Below are positions 7,990-14,800 of a stretch of 22,592 nt of DNA, in pieces. This DNA comes from a virus, in the IMG/VR virus record IMGVR_UViG_3300001515_000126, positions 1 through 22,592 of that record; one strand, written 5' to 3'. Below the pieces are notes generated by a model. The model searched no databases. It saw nothing but the letters and a program-made list of their open reading frames with translations, and was not told the origin of the DNA. How positions within the stretch are numbered: the first letter of the stretch is position 1; each line of letters begins with the position of its first letter. The translations under genes and the position numbers were made by a program.

Positions 7990-8270
7990 ATAGAACAGGT
8001 AACGGGTACTTAGTAGACCCAACACAGTGGTCACTGGATGTGATGCACGAGATGGCTAAGGAAGATGATGTCACACTAACAGATTCACAAGTGCTACAGA
8101 TTGAGAAGGCAAGGGAATACTATGATGAGAACTCCTCTGTGCCCCCTATAAGAACCTTTGCTAAGTATGTAGGCATTGATAAGGGTAAGCTATTTAAAGA
8201 GTGGCTAACAGGGCCTCTTAAACCCATCACTAAGTACGGTGGATTACCTCAACCAACAGGATGTGTATAA
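7980..8270 (+). CDS. TusE/DsrC-family sulfur carrier
   Basis: 96 aa. In cells TusE accepts persulfide sulfur from TusBCD and passes it to MnmA for 2-thiouridine in tRNA; DsrC acts in dissimilatory sulfur metabolism. Family features seen are GYLVDPTQWS near the N-terminus, LTDSQVLQIEKAREYY, a VPPIR segment and the C-terminal GGLPQPTGCV with penultimate C95. The second DsrC cysteine, 11 residues upstream of the last, is Thr here, so it is TusE-like rather than a full DsrC. The usual EHW before the R-x-x-Y helix is altered to DSQ. It overlaps the nrdB stop by 10 nt, a position where many phages carry glutaredoxin or thioredoxin. Confidence 0.88.
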   Translation: MGLDRTGNGYLVDPTQWSLDVMHEMAKEDDVTLTDSQVLQIEKAREYYDENSSVPPIRTFAKYVGIDKGKLFKEWLTGPLKPITKYGGLPQPTGCV

Positions 8271-8590
8271 TGAAAGATAGAAACTGGAACAAAGAGTTTG
8301 AATACAATTGGAAGTGGTTAGCACTAGGATTGTTCTTTATCTTTGCTGCAATCTTTGGAGATGCTCAGGCTAACAACTACAAGAATGCTAACTACACTTT
8401 CCCTAGTGAACGAGCAGAGTTTCATCTCATTAGGAATGATGGTATGAATACTCACTTAACTTGGAAATGTCAGGACGTAGAGACTTGCTATGAAGTGTTT
8501 AAGATGAAGCAGCACAAGGACAATACACAGAACTGTGCTAATGGTATGTGGATTGAGAGACCTAATGGTTATAAATGGAGATTAAAGTAA
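8270..8590 (+). CDS. Putative secreted or membrane-anchored hypothetical protein
   Basis: 106 aa, not recognised. A charged N-terminus leads into a hydrophobic core (WLALGLFFIFAAIF, about residues 16-29) ending in a possible signal-peptidase site AQA-NN after residue 34. The remaining 72 residues hold three Cys (WKC, ETC, QNC) and many aromatic residues, which suits a small periplasmic domain. Start 8270 (TAATG with the preceding stop) is preferred over the in-frame ATG at 8261, which has a poorer ribosome site. It could be involved in superinfection exclusion or envelope change, but this is a guess. Confidence 0.65.
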   Translation: MKDRNWNKEFEYNWKWLALGLFFIFAAIFGDAQANNYKNANYTFPSERAEFHLIRNDGMNTHLTWKCQDVETCYEVFKMKQHKDNTQNCANGMWIERPNGYKWRLK

Positions 8591-8706
8591 TGGATATGGG
8601 TGAGATATTAGTAGGTGTACTATTTATACTAAGCATTTACTTTGCTTGGTGGTGTGGTACGGTTGATTGTAGTGTTGATAAGGAGAGAAACAAAAGAGAT
8701 GACTGA
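8590..8706 (+). CDS. Tiny single-pass membrane protein (38 aa)
   Basis: A 38-codon frame starting at the TAATG junction with the preceding stop and ending 8 nt into the next gene. The product has one hydrophobic segment (ILVGVLFILSIYFAWWC, about residues 6-22), then two more polar stretches with Cys27 and a charged tail (DKERNKRDD). The exact fit between neighbours, filling an otherwise empty 108 nt in a block without gaps, is the main support. The family is unknown. Confidence 0.55.
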   Translation: MDMGEILVGVLFILSIYFAWWCGTVDCSVDKERNKRDD

Positions 8707-8908
8707 TGACAGTATGCAACGGAAGGAACGTTACTCTCAACTCATTGAGGACTCAGCAGTGGTGTGGCATAAACTGTATGCGGAGGAGAAAAGAAAATAC
8801 GAAGAGTTGCAGCAACGTTATAACGCACTTACAAAACAAATCAGGAAACAAGGGAAGGATAAAGTGGATGACCACGATGCCTTCTTGCGTAACTACAACA
8901 GGAATTGA
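8699..8908 (+). CDS. Small coiled-coil hypothetical protein
   Basis: 69 aa, not recognised. It is highly charged and almost entirely helical in character, with a coiled-coil-like stretch LYAEEKRKYEELQQRYNAL (about residues 26-44) followed by a basic TKQIRKQGKDK. The frame is open upstream to 8642, but the ATG at 8699 is favoured because it overlaps the preceding stop; AAGGAG lies 13 nt upstream, somewhat far. No membrane segment. It may bind a partner through the coiled coil. Confidence 0.62.
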   Translation: MTDDSMQRKERYSQLIEDSAVVWHKLYAEEKRKYEELQQRYNALTKQIRKQGKDKVDDHDAFLRNYNRN

Positions 8909-8910
8909 AA

Positions 8911-9099
8911 ATGAATGAAGTAGAGTTAGAGCTATCAGAAGCAATGATTAAAGATTTAGTTAGTATAGGTTTAGAAGTAATACTTAATAGTTACTTTACT
9001 AATCTTAAGAAGTTAGCTGAAGATGCAGGTGAGGAATGGGACGATGAGCGTATCAATATTATAGGACAGAACGGTAACAACGGAGACCACTATGAGTAA
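8911..9099 (+). CDS. Small acidic hypothetical protein
   Basis: 62 aa, strongly acidic, not recognised. It begins MNEVELELSEAMIKD and continues as a probable helical pair (LVSIGLEVILNSYFTNLKKLAEDAGEEWDDER) with a polar Asn/Gly-rich tail. The ATG at 8911 has AGGA 7 nt upstream and is preferred over the TTG at 8905. The end overlaps phoH by 8 nt. Short acidic early phage proteins often bind host enzymes or mimic DNA, but no specific target can be read here. Confidence 0.62.
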   Translation: MNEVELELSEAMIKDLVSIGLEVILNSYFTNLKKLAEDAGEEWDDERINIIGQNGNNGDHYE

Positions 9100-9787
9100 G
9101 AAAAAGAAAGTTAGTGCTATTAGTAAACTTAACTTTGACCTAACCCCTATCGAATCTTTAACAGAGGCACAGCAAAAGTTCTTTAACGCCTATGATAAAG
9201 GGGATAACCACTTACTAGTTGGCTACCCTGGCACAGGTAAGACCTTCTTAAGCCTATACAAAGCCTTTGAAGAGACACTAGCCAAGAAGAAGTGTGGCAT
9301 TGTTATCGTTAGGTCAGCTGTACCTACTAGAGATGTTGGCTTCTTACCTGGAAACCTAGAAGAAAAGGGTGAGATATACGAGCTACCCTATAGACAGATA
9401 ACTAATGAGTTGTTTGGTAGGGGTGATGCCTATGAGATACTAAAGAAGCACGGTGTTGTTAGATTCCTAACCACCTCCTACGTCAGAGGCATAACACTTG
9501 ATGATGTCATTGTTATTGCTGATGAGTTTCAGAATATGACAGCACACGAAGCTGATAGTATTCTCACTAGGCTAGGTAAGAACTCTAAGATAATCTATTG
9601 TGGTGACTTTATGCAGACTGATTTGATTAAACATAAAGAGTTAAATATCCACCGATTCATATCAGTAATTGAGTCGATGGATTCTTGGTTCGATGTCACT
9701 GAGTTTGGTATGAATGATATTGTTAGAAGTGGCTTGGTTAAAGAGTACATCATTACCAAGTATCATAAATATGTGGAGGGTTATTAA
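9092..9787 (+). CDS. phoH: PhoH-like P-loop ATPase
   Basis: 231 aa, single PhoH domain. Walker A is GYPGTGKT (44-51). The family signature RSAVPTRDVGFLPGNLEEK starts near residue 74, Walker B is ADEFQNMT (D144, E145), and CGDFMQTD near 170-177 matches the sensor region. PhoH proteins are common in marine phages; the biochemical role is unsettled, with RNA helicase/nuclease-related functions proposed. It has no fused PIN or KH domain. It overlaps the gene before it by 8 nt and shares TAATG with endonuclease I, suggesting expression with the DNA-processing genes. A phosphate-starvation role cannot be inferred from sequence. Confidence 0.93.
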   Translation: MSKKKKVSAISKLNFDLTPIESLTEAQQKFFNAYDKGDNHLLVGYPGTGKTFLSLYKAFEETLAKKKCGIVIVRSAVPTRDVGFLPGNLEEKGEIYELPYRQITNELFGRGDAYEILKKHGVVRFLTTSYVRGITLDDVIVIADEFQNMTAHEADSILTRLGKNSKIIYCGDFMQTDLIKHKELNIHRFISVIESMDSWFDVTEFGMNDIVRSGLVKEYIITKYHKYVEGY

Positions 9788-10185
9788 TGGCACGGAATAA
9801 CAAGTGGATGTATAAGGCAAGAGGTGCTGATTCTAAGTGGGAAGGTATGCTGCGAGATGGTGTACTTAACTGTTGTGAACACCACCCTGAAAAGCTACCC
9901 TATGTCATACCTCACAACTACACACCTGACTTCAAGACTAAGGATAAGAAGTATATCATTGAAGCTAAGGGTAGGTTTATGGATAGCTCAGAAGCTTCTA
10001 AGTATAAGTGGATACGTAAGAGTTTACCTGAACACATAGAGTTAGTATTTCTTTTTATGTATCCTAACAAAGCTATGCCCCACGTTAAGGTACGTAAGGA
10101 TGGAACGAAGTTAACTCACGCTGAGTGGGCTACTAAGAATAAGTTTAGATGGTTTGATGAAACAACAATCAAGGAAATATTATGA
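9787..10185 (+). CDS. Endonuclease I, Holliday-junction resolvase (T7 gp3-like)
   Basis: 132 aa. Resolves branched DNA before packaging and may help degrade host DNA. Catalytic residues of the T7 enzyme are conserved: E19 (SKWEGM, T7 E20), D48 in YTPDF (T7 D55), and E59/K61 in IEAKG (T7 E65/K67). The PYVIPHNYTPDF block is almost identical to T7. T7 endonuclease I is a domain-swapped dimer; the basic N-terminus here is short but present. In T7 the gene lies just before the helicase gene; here it is after phoH, about 8 kb downstream. Start at TAATG with the phoH stop. Confidence 0.94.
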   Translation: MARNNKWMYKARGADSKWEGMLRDGVLNCCEHHPEKLPYVIPHNYTPDFKTKDKKYIIEAKGRFMDSSEASKYKWIRKSLPEHIELVFLFMYPNKAMPHVKVRKDGTKLTHAEWATKNKFRWFDETTIKEIL

Positions 10186-10577
10186 CTGAGCAACAGGTAA
10201 TTGATTTATTGAATGATACAAGTAAGTACACCTTCAAGAAAGAGAAGGATAACTTCTCTAGATATGATGCCTTCTGTGAGGAGCACGGTGTTATGCTAGA
10301 GATTAAATGTAGGCGTGCCTTCTATGATGATACACTTATTGAGAAGATGAAGTATGATTGGAATACTAAGTATGCTACTGATAACAACTACAAGTTCTTG
10401 TATGCTGTTAGTATGGCTAAAGAAGGTAAGGATACCGTATACATCTTTAAACCTAATGACCTTAGCATTAGTTGGTTTACTAAGAAACTACCCGCACAGA
10501 CAGACTTCGGACGTAGAGAGTGGATTGATAAAGAGATAGCTTACATTCCTATCGTTGATGCAGTAGCTACTAGATGA
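10182..10577 (+). CDS. Predicted PD-(D/E)XK nuclease-fold protein
   Basis: 131 aa, no family recognised with certainty. The segment RYDAFCEEHGVMLEIKCRR gives D29, E40 and K42, a D-x10-E-x-K arrangement. This spacing is identical to endonuclease I next door (D48, E59, K61). E21 could be the extra N-terminal acid. The second half (YKFLYAVSMAKEGKDTVYIFKP) alternates strand-like segments, as expected for this fold. It overlaps endonuclease I by 4 nt and the ParB-like gene by 4 nt. It is probably a second branched-DNA or restriction-type nuclease, or a structural nuclease relative; activity is inferred only. Confidence 0.65.
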   Translation: MTEQQVIDLLNDTSKYTFKKEKDNFSRYDAFCEEHGVMLEIKCRRAFYDDTLIEKMKYDWNTKYATDNNYKFLYAVSMAKEGKDTVYIFKPNDLSISWFTKKLPAQTDFGRREWIDKEIAYIPIVDAVATR

Positions 10578-10954
10578 AGATATTAAAAGCTAAAGAACAA
10601 TTAGGACAAGAGATATACGCACTCACTGATATCTATCCTATGTCAGACATAACAACTAATCTTGACGTAGTGGAACTACATAAATCACTGGCAAAAGGTA
10701 TGAACTTTCCTATCATACTATACCCTGTGATAGTGTCTCAGTGGCGCACAGAGTCTATACATAATATATTATACATAGCACCACCTAAACACCTCAATGA
10801 TAGTGATGTAGTATTACAGATTAAGTGTGGGTGTAACAGGTATAACTATGCTAAGGCTCAAGGATTCACTCATATAGAAGCGATTAAGACTGAGCAAGGA
10901 GATGAGGTGGTTATGCATATGCAAGCCTCTGAGAAGTGGTGGAAGAAACAATAG
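10574..10954 (+). CDS. ParB-like domain protein
   Basis: 126 aa. The middle reads like the ParB/sulfiredoxin N-terminal fold: a conserved LHKSLAKGMNFPIILYPVIV strand region, then LQIKCGCNRYNYAKAQGFTHIEAI, where GCNRY (86-90) corresponds to the GxxR nucleotide-binding motif of ParB-type CTPases/nucleases. The C-terminal tail is basic and aromatic (EKWWKKQ). There is no helix-turn-helix, so chromosome partitioning is unlikely. Phage single-domain versions are common and mostly uncharacterised. It follows two nuclease genes with 4-nt overlap, and the strong promoter candidate at 10958 lies just after its stop. Confidence 0.6.
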   Translation: MKILKAKEQLGQEIYALTDIYPMSDITTNLDVVELHKSLAKGMNFPIILYPVIVSQWRTESIHNILYIAPPKHLNDSDVVLQIKCGCNRYNYAKAQGFTHIEAIKTEQGDEVVMHMQASEKWWKKQ

Positions 10955-10957
10955 GGG

Positions 10958-10986
10958 TTGACAATGGAATGGTTTTATGATATAGT
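10958..10986 (+). promoter_or_regulatory. Strong candidate sigma70-type promoter with extended -10
   Basis: Perfect TTGACA (10958-10963), exactly 17 nt, then TATAGT (10981-10986), preceded by TG-A, the extended -10 element. That is 11 of 12 consensus bases plus TGn. Transcription would begin near 10993 and drive the last three small genes and perhaps continue antisense into the end of the 1788-aa virion gene. It overlaps the first codons of the 38-aa frame at 10964. Confidence 0.6.
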
Positions 10987-11080
10987 AAGATTTATGTGGC
11001 ACGATGATAATATGTATATAACAATAGCAATACTTGCATTCATCATTGGTGCATTGCACGCAACTAACAGAGGAGAATAA
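10964..11080 (+). CDS. Tiny single-pass membrane protein (38 aa)
   Basis: 38 codons with AGGGG 6 nt before the ATG. The product starts MEWFYDIVRFMWHDDN and has a hydrophobic segment MYITIAILAFIIGALHA (about residues 17-33) with a charged end (TNRGE). It fills the gap between the ParB-like gene and the next gene. Its 5' end overlaps the promoter candidate at 10958-10986, so either the frame is read only from upstream transcripts or the stretch is mainly regulatory. Existence is uncertain. Confidence 0.5.
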   Translation: MEWFYDIVRFMWHDDNMYITIAILAFIIGALHATNRGE

Positions 11081-11081
11081 G

Positions 11082-11402
11082 ATGACAATAGTAACAGTAG
11101 AAAGCCTAACAGGCAGTAGACCACTTAAGTATAACTTACTAACAAAGGATACAGAATACCTAGCAGGTGGTCAGTACTTTGATTGGTTAGAGCGTAAGTC
11201 TATTGATGCCTTCAGAGTAGGTGGTAACACAGAGGAGGAGTTCTGTATTGAAGACTCAATCGGAAGAGCCATACCATTTAGGTTAGAGGATATAGATAGT
11301 TTAATTGATGTACTGTTAGCCTATAGACAGGACAATGATAAAAACATTAAGATTGCAGACCTACAAGCACAGATTAGGGAGTTAGAACACGATGGAGATT
11401 AG
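11082..11402 (+). CDS. Hypothetical protein
   Basis: 106 aa, not recognised. The ATG at 11082 has GAGGAG close upstream and is chosen over the frame start at 11034. The N-terminal half is mixed strand-like (TIVTVESLTGSRPLKYNLLT) with GGQYFDWLERKSIDAFRVGG. The C-terminal third is helical and coiled-coil-like (DNDKNIKIADLQAQIRELE). It would be the first complete gene on a transcript from the promoter at 10958. It overlaps the next gene by 11 nt. Confidence 0.65.
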   Translation: MTIVTVESLTGSRPLKYNLLTKDTEYLAGGQYFDWLERKSIDAFRVGGNTEEEFCIEDSIGRAIPFRLEDIDSLIDVLLAYRQDNDKNIKIADLQAQIRELEHDGD

Positions 11403-11613
11403 ACCACTAGATGCTAACAACGACCACACTACTGTTGCAGAGTTAGAAATATGTATTGCTAACCTAGACAGAGCTATCTTTGCATTACAGATGGATACAA
11501 CTAATGAAGAGAAGAACGCGCCCTACCTTGCACAGATGTATGAGTTAGAACAGTACTATGCTAAAGACTTACGAGCCCTTAAGAAACAGAAAGATATAGT
11601 AGGTGATTTTTAA
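11392..11613 (+). CDS. Small helical hypothetical protein
   Basis: 73 aa, not recognised. After a short polar N-terminus it is probably two helices (VAELEICIANLDRAIFALQM, and MYELEQYYAKDLRALKKQKDI) joined by TTNEEKNAPY, a likely helical hairpin. The ATG overlaps the preceding gene by 11 nt; the stop shares TAATG with the next gene. It is probably translated as part of the three-gene set 11082-11819. Confidence 0.62.
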   Translation: MEIRPLDANNDHTTVAELEICIANLDRAIFALQMDTTNEEKNAPYLAQMYELEQYYAKDLRALKKQKDIVGDF

Positions 11614-11819
11614 TGCACGCTAAACTTGTTGGTTTCCAAATACTCTTAGACAGAAAAGGGAGACTCCTAGTTGAACTAAGTGGTCTCCCCTTGGATGAAG
11701 TTGATGCTGTATTTGAAGACTCACCTGATAAGCATATGTATAACGTACTTATCGAAGAGTGTAATCATAAATTAGCTGCGTTAGTTATGCACCTAGAAGC
11801 AGAGCTAAGCTCGCTTTGA
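11613..11819 (+). CDS. Small hypothetical protein at the end of the early block
   Basis: 68 aa, not recognised. It begins with strand-like segments (LVGFQILLDRKGRLLVELSGLP), then a helical C-terminal region (YNVLIEECNHKLAALVMHLEAELSSL). It is the last plus-strand gene, and its stop lies 15 nt inside the converging 1788-aa gene. Start at TAATG with the preceding stop. Confidence 0.6.
   Translation: MHAKLVGFQILLDRKGRLLVELSGLPLDEVDAVFEDSPDKHMYNVLIEECNHKLAALVMHLEAELSSL
11797..11816. terminator. Hairpin at the convergence of early and late genes
   Basis: AAGC (11797-11800), a bulged A, and GAGC (11802-11805) pair with GCTC and GCTT (11809-11816) around a TAA loop: 8 base pairs with one bulge. 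It lies exactly over the overlap of the two converging genes; the minus-strand stop is within it and the plus-strand stop directly follows. Only three T follow on the plus strand and none on the minus strand, so at best it is a weak bidirectional terminator or RNA-end stabiliser. Confidence 0.35.
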
Positions 11820-14800
11820 AGTCTTACTTTGTTTACGCGTATCATCTAGCTTAGATATCGTATACTTCTCCTGCTTAATTTCTTTAAGCATCTCTTCAAT
11901 GGCATCATAAGTTTCTTTAGTTAACGACATCTTTTGCATATGTCCCACTCCCTTACTAGTGGGGTGGTCTATGTATACTGTAGAGATACCCCCCTCTTTA
12001 ATAACGTGCTTGATACCACCACGCTTCTGGATTATGTGGTAATCAGCTAACGTACGTGCCCATACTTCACCAGGATGTGCCACATAATTAACATTCCCTG
12101 CGTTACTTTTACTTTCAATGTCCTGATGTATGAGGGGGTCTGAAAGTATGTATGACATTGCAGTGGTTACCTTCTTCTTAAGAGGCTTACGCATCCTACT
12201 CTTTTCACCCATAGCTTTGTCGTTGAAGAAATTTCTACGCTCTTCTCGTGTACTTAAACTGTAGTAATCTTTTAGGTAGTCATCCCCTGCTAACTCAAAA
12301 CCATAACCAGATAAAGTACCTGGTGGTGCTTCGTTAGTACCCCCTTTCTTAGTACCACCTGTCTCATCCATATCGGATAAGTGTTGATTGAATCTATGTG
12401 CCCATTCGTGTGCAGTAGTATCTGCATACTTATGAGAAGTAATAATATCAGAAGGGCTTCCCTTAGAATGGTCTATGTTGTATAGTATTTGAGCACTTAA
12501 AGGCTGTTCCGTATCGTTAGAATAGTAACCTGTCGAAGCTACTATGTCTCCACCACCCTTACCATACCTACCATCATAGTTCTGCGCTGCAGAATGTTCA
12601 AGATTAAAATGTACAGACTCAGGAGTAAGCCCAAAAGAATCAGCTACCTCTGTTATCTCTCTTCGGTATTTCTCCTTGAACGCATCATCACCAACTACTT
12701 CAGCACCATACACAGCATCAGCTATGTAACTCTTTTTAAATAACGAAGAGAGTCCCTTACCTGGTATCTCTTGGCCCTCTGTTAACACTTCTCTTTTAAC
12801 ATCGCTTCTTGGTACGTACTCCTCAGTAACTTCACCACCCAAGCTAAGATTAAGTGAGTTCATCTGTGTAACTAACCCACCCCTTCTAAACTTCTTACGT
12901 GTCACTTCTATTACTTTGACATCTTCAGGATTGAAGATAGCTAATTCACCTTCACGCTTGTTCCCTTTAATGCCGTGCTTATTAAGTAGCTTATGTGCTT
13001 CCTTCTCCCCTAAGTGTGAAGTCAAGGCAGGGTAGACATCAATGCCACCATCCTCTAGGTCAACATCAAAGTCTACTTCCTTCTTAATATCTTTGAAGGC
13101 CTTAGTAACAAACTTAGATTGTCCACCATCACCCCAGTTAATAGACTTCTCAAGGATATCGTGAGGTACTTCCTTCTTGATTAGATAGCTACCTGACCAC
13201 GCAGAAGCATCAGCCTCATTTGTAAACGAGTAATCTGCTTTGCCCATTGTTGCGGTATTCCACTTAGTGGGGTCAATAGATTTATGCTCACCTGAAGACG
13301 AGCTACTATATATGTACATAGTTTTCTCTTCTTTAGGTAGTGGTACAGGAGCAATAGTCTTTTCTTTAGTTGGTGTCTTATGCTTACGTAATGTCTTCGG
13401 GATAGTACGTACCGCACTACCAGTCACGTTAGAATAAAGTACATCTTCTACAGCTTTCTCTTCACTATCATAGCTATGGTCACCCATAAGGGTAGCACCT
13501 GCTCTATCAATAGCATTAAGAGACTCTCTCATAATGTCAGGCATTGCCCACTCACTCTCACCTGTCTCAACATTACGTCTAACAGGCGCTAGTGTACCAT
13601 ACTCGTATCCTTTTTCTTTAGGGAAGGCAACACGTTCATCACGAACAATCGTTCCTGTATCGTCTACTGAAGCCTCGCCTCCCTTGCTAAAACCCAGGCG
13701 TGCTACTTGTGATACTAGACCACCCTTACTGAATGTAGCTAGCCCATCTTTTATCTCAGTATCTTTAATTTGTTTATCCTCAGGCATATCATAGACTTCA
13801 GTACCGAAGGTACGTTCAAGGATATTGATTGTCTTAGGAAGAGGAAGTATTTTTTTAATCTCTGGTGTCACTACAAAGGGGTCAGTAATATCTATTGACC
13901 TAATAGCTTCAGCACTCTTAGTTAATGTAGAGGCAGCAGGGAAAAAGTCTAATGGATTATTACCATACTTATTAATGTACTGTTGTGAGGCTAAGTTACC
14001 AAAGAAACCTGTGTTACCTGAGAGCTGGTTAGCATCCGCTAGGAACTTACCCCAATCTTTACTCTCATCTGATATCTCTCCATCAGCTACAATCTCTCTT
14101 AGTGTTTTAACACCACCATATACAGATAATAATCCTGCCATCTTAACAGCTAGCTTAGCCTCACCATCTTCCATACGAGCTACTAATGAATTAACCTGTG
14201 CTGTTTTAGCCTGCGCCCACGAGGAGAACTGACCTACTAATCTTAACCAAGGATTCTTAGTCTGTGTATAAAGTAGTCTGTTACCAACAGTAGGAATCTT
14301 AGCGTCTCTCTCCATAGCTCTAAAGCCTGCTGAGTTAAGTAGATGCTTAACATCTCCCTCGAACGCAGCGTCAAATGTTTTAAATTGTGCAATATGCTTT
14401 GCATCCTCAGGCGAGATACCTGAATAAGCCATACGTTTTCTGAGGTGCTCAGTCTTCTTAGTTGCCTTAGAACTAGCCAATAGTTTGACGTGCTCTTTGT
14501 GTGTGAACTCTCCCCACTTCTTACCTGTCTTCTTCTCAATAGATGCTATGTTCTTATTGTTTAATTTAGAAAACTCTACAGCAGTATCATAAGCGTCAAT
14601 TGCTCCTGAGTTATATGCGAATCTACGTGCATACGATGTGATGTTCTGGAGACCAATCATCTTGAAGAAACCTTGGTTAGTCTTACTGATAGCATTAGCA
14701 GCTTCGCTAGTGATACCTGATAACGCCTGTATTTCATCCTGTAATTGTGTTGTTTGATTCATTGCAAGGTAACGAGCAGGCTCTTTAGTATTACGTGCTG

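Noticed and set aside
8266-8271. Perfect TATAAT near the end of the tusE-like gene
   Set aside because: No -35 at suitable spacing and no TGn before it; the bases are explained by the stop/start junction.
9092-9787. PhoH as an auxiliary phosphate-starvation gene
   Set aside because: No phosphate regulon element or linked phosphate gene is visible, and PhoH is common in phages regardless of phosphate.
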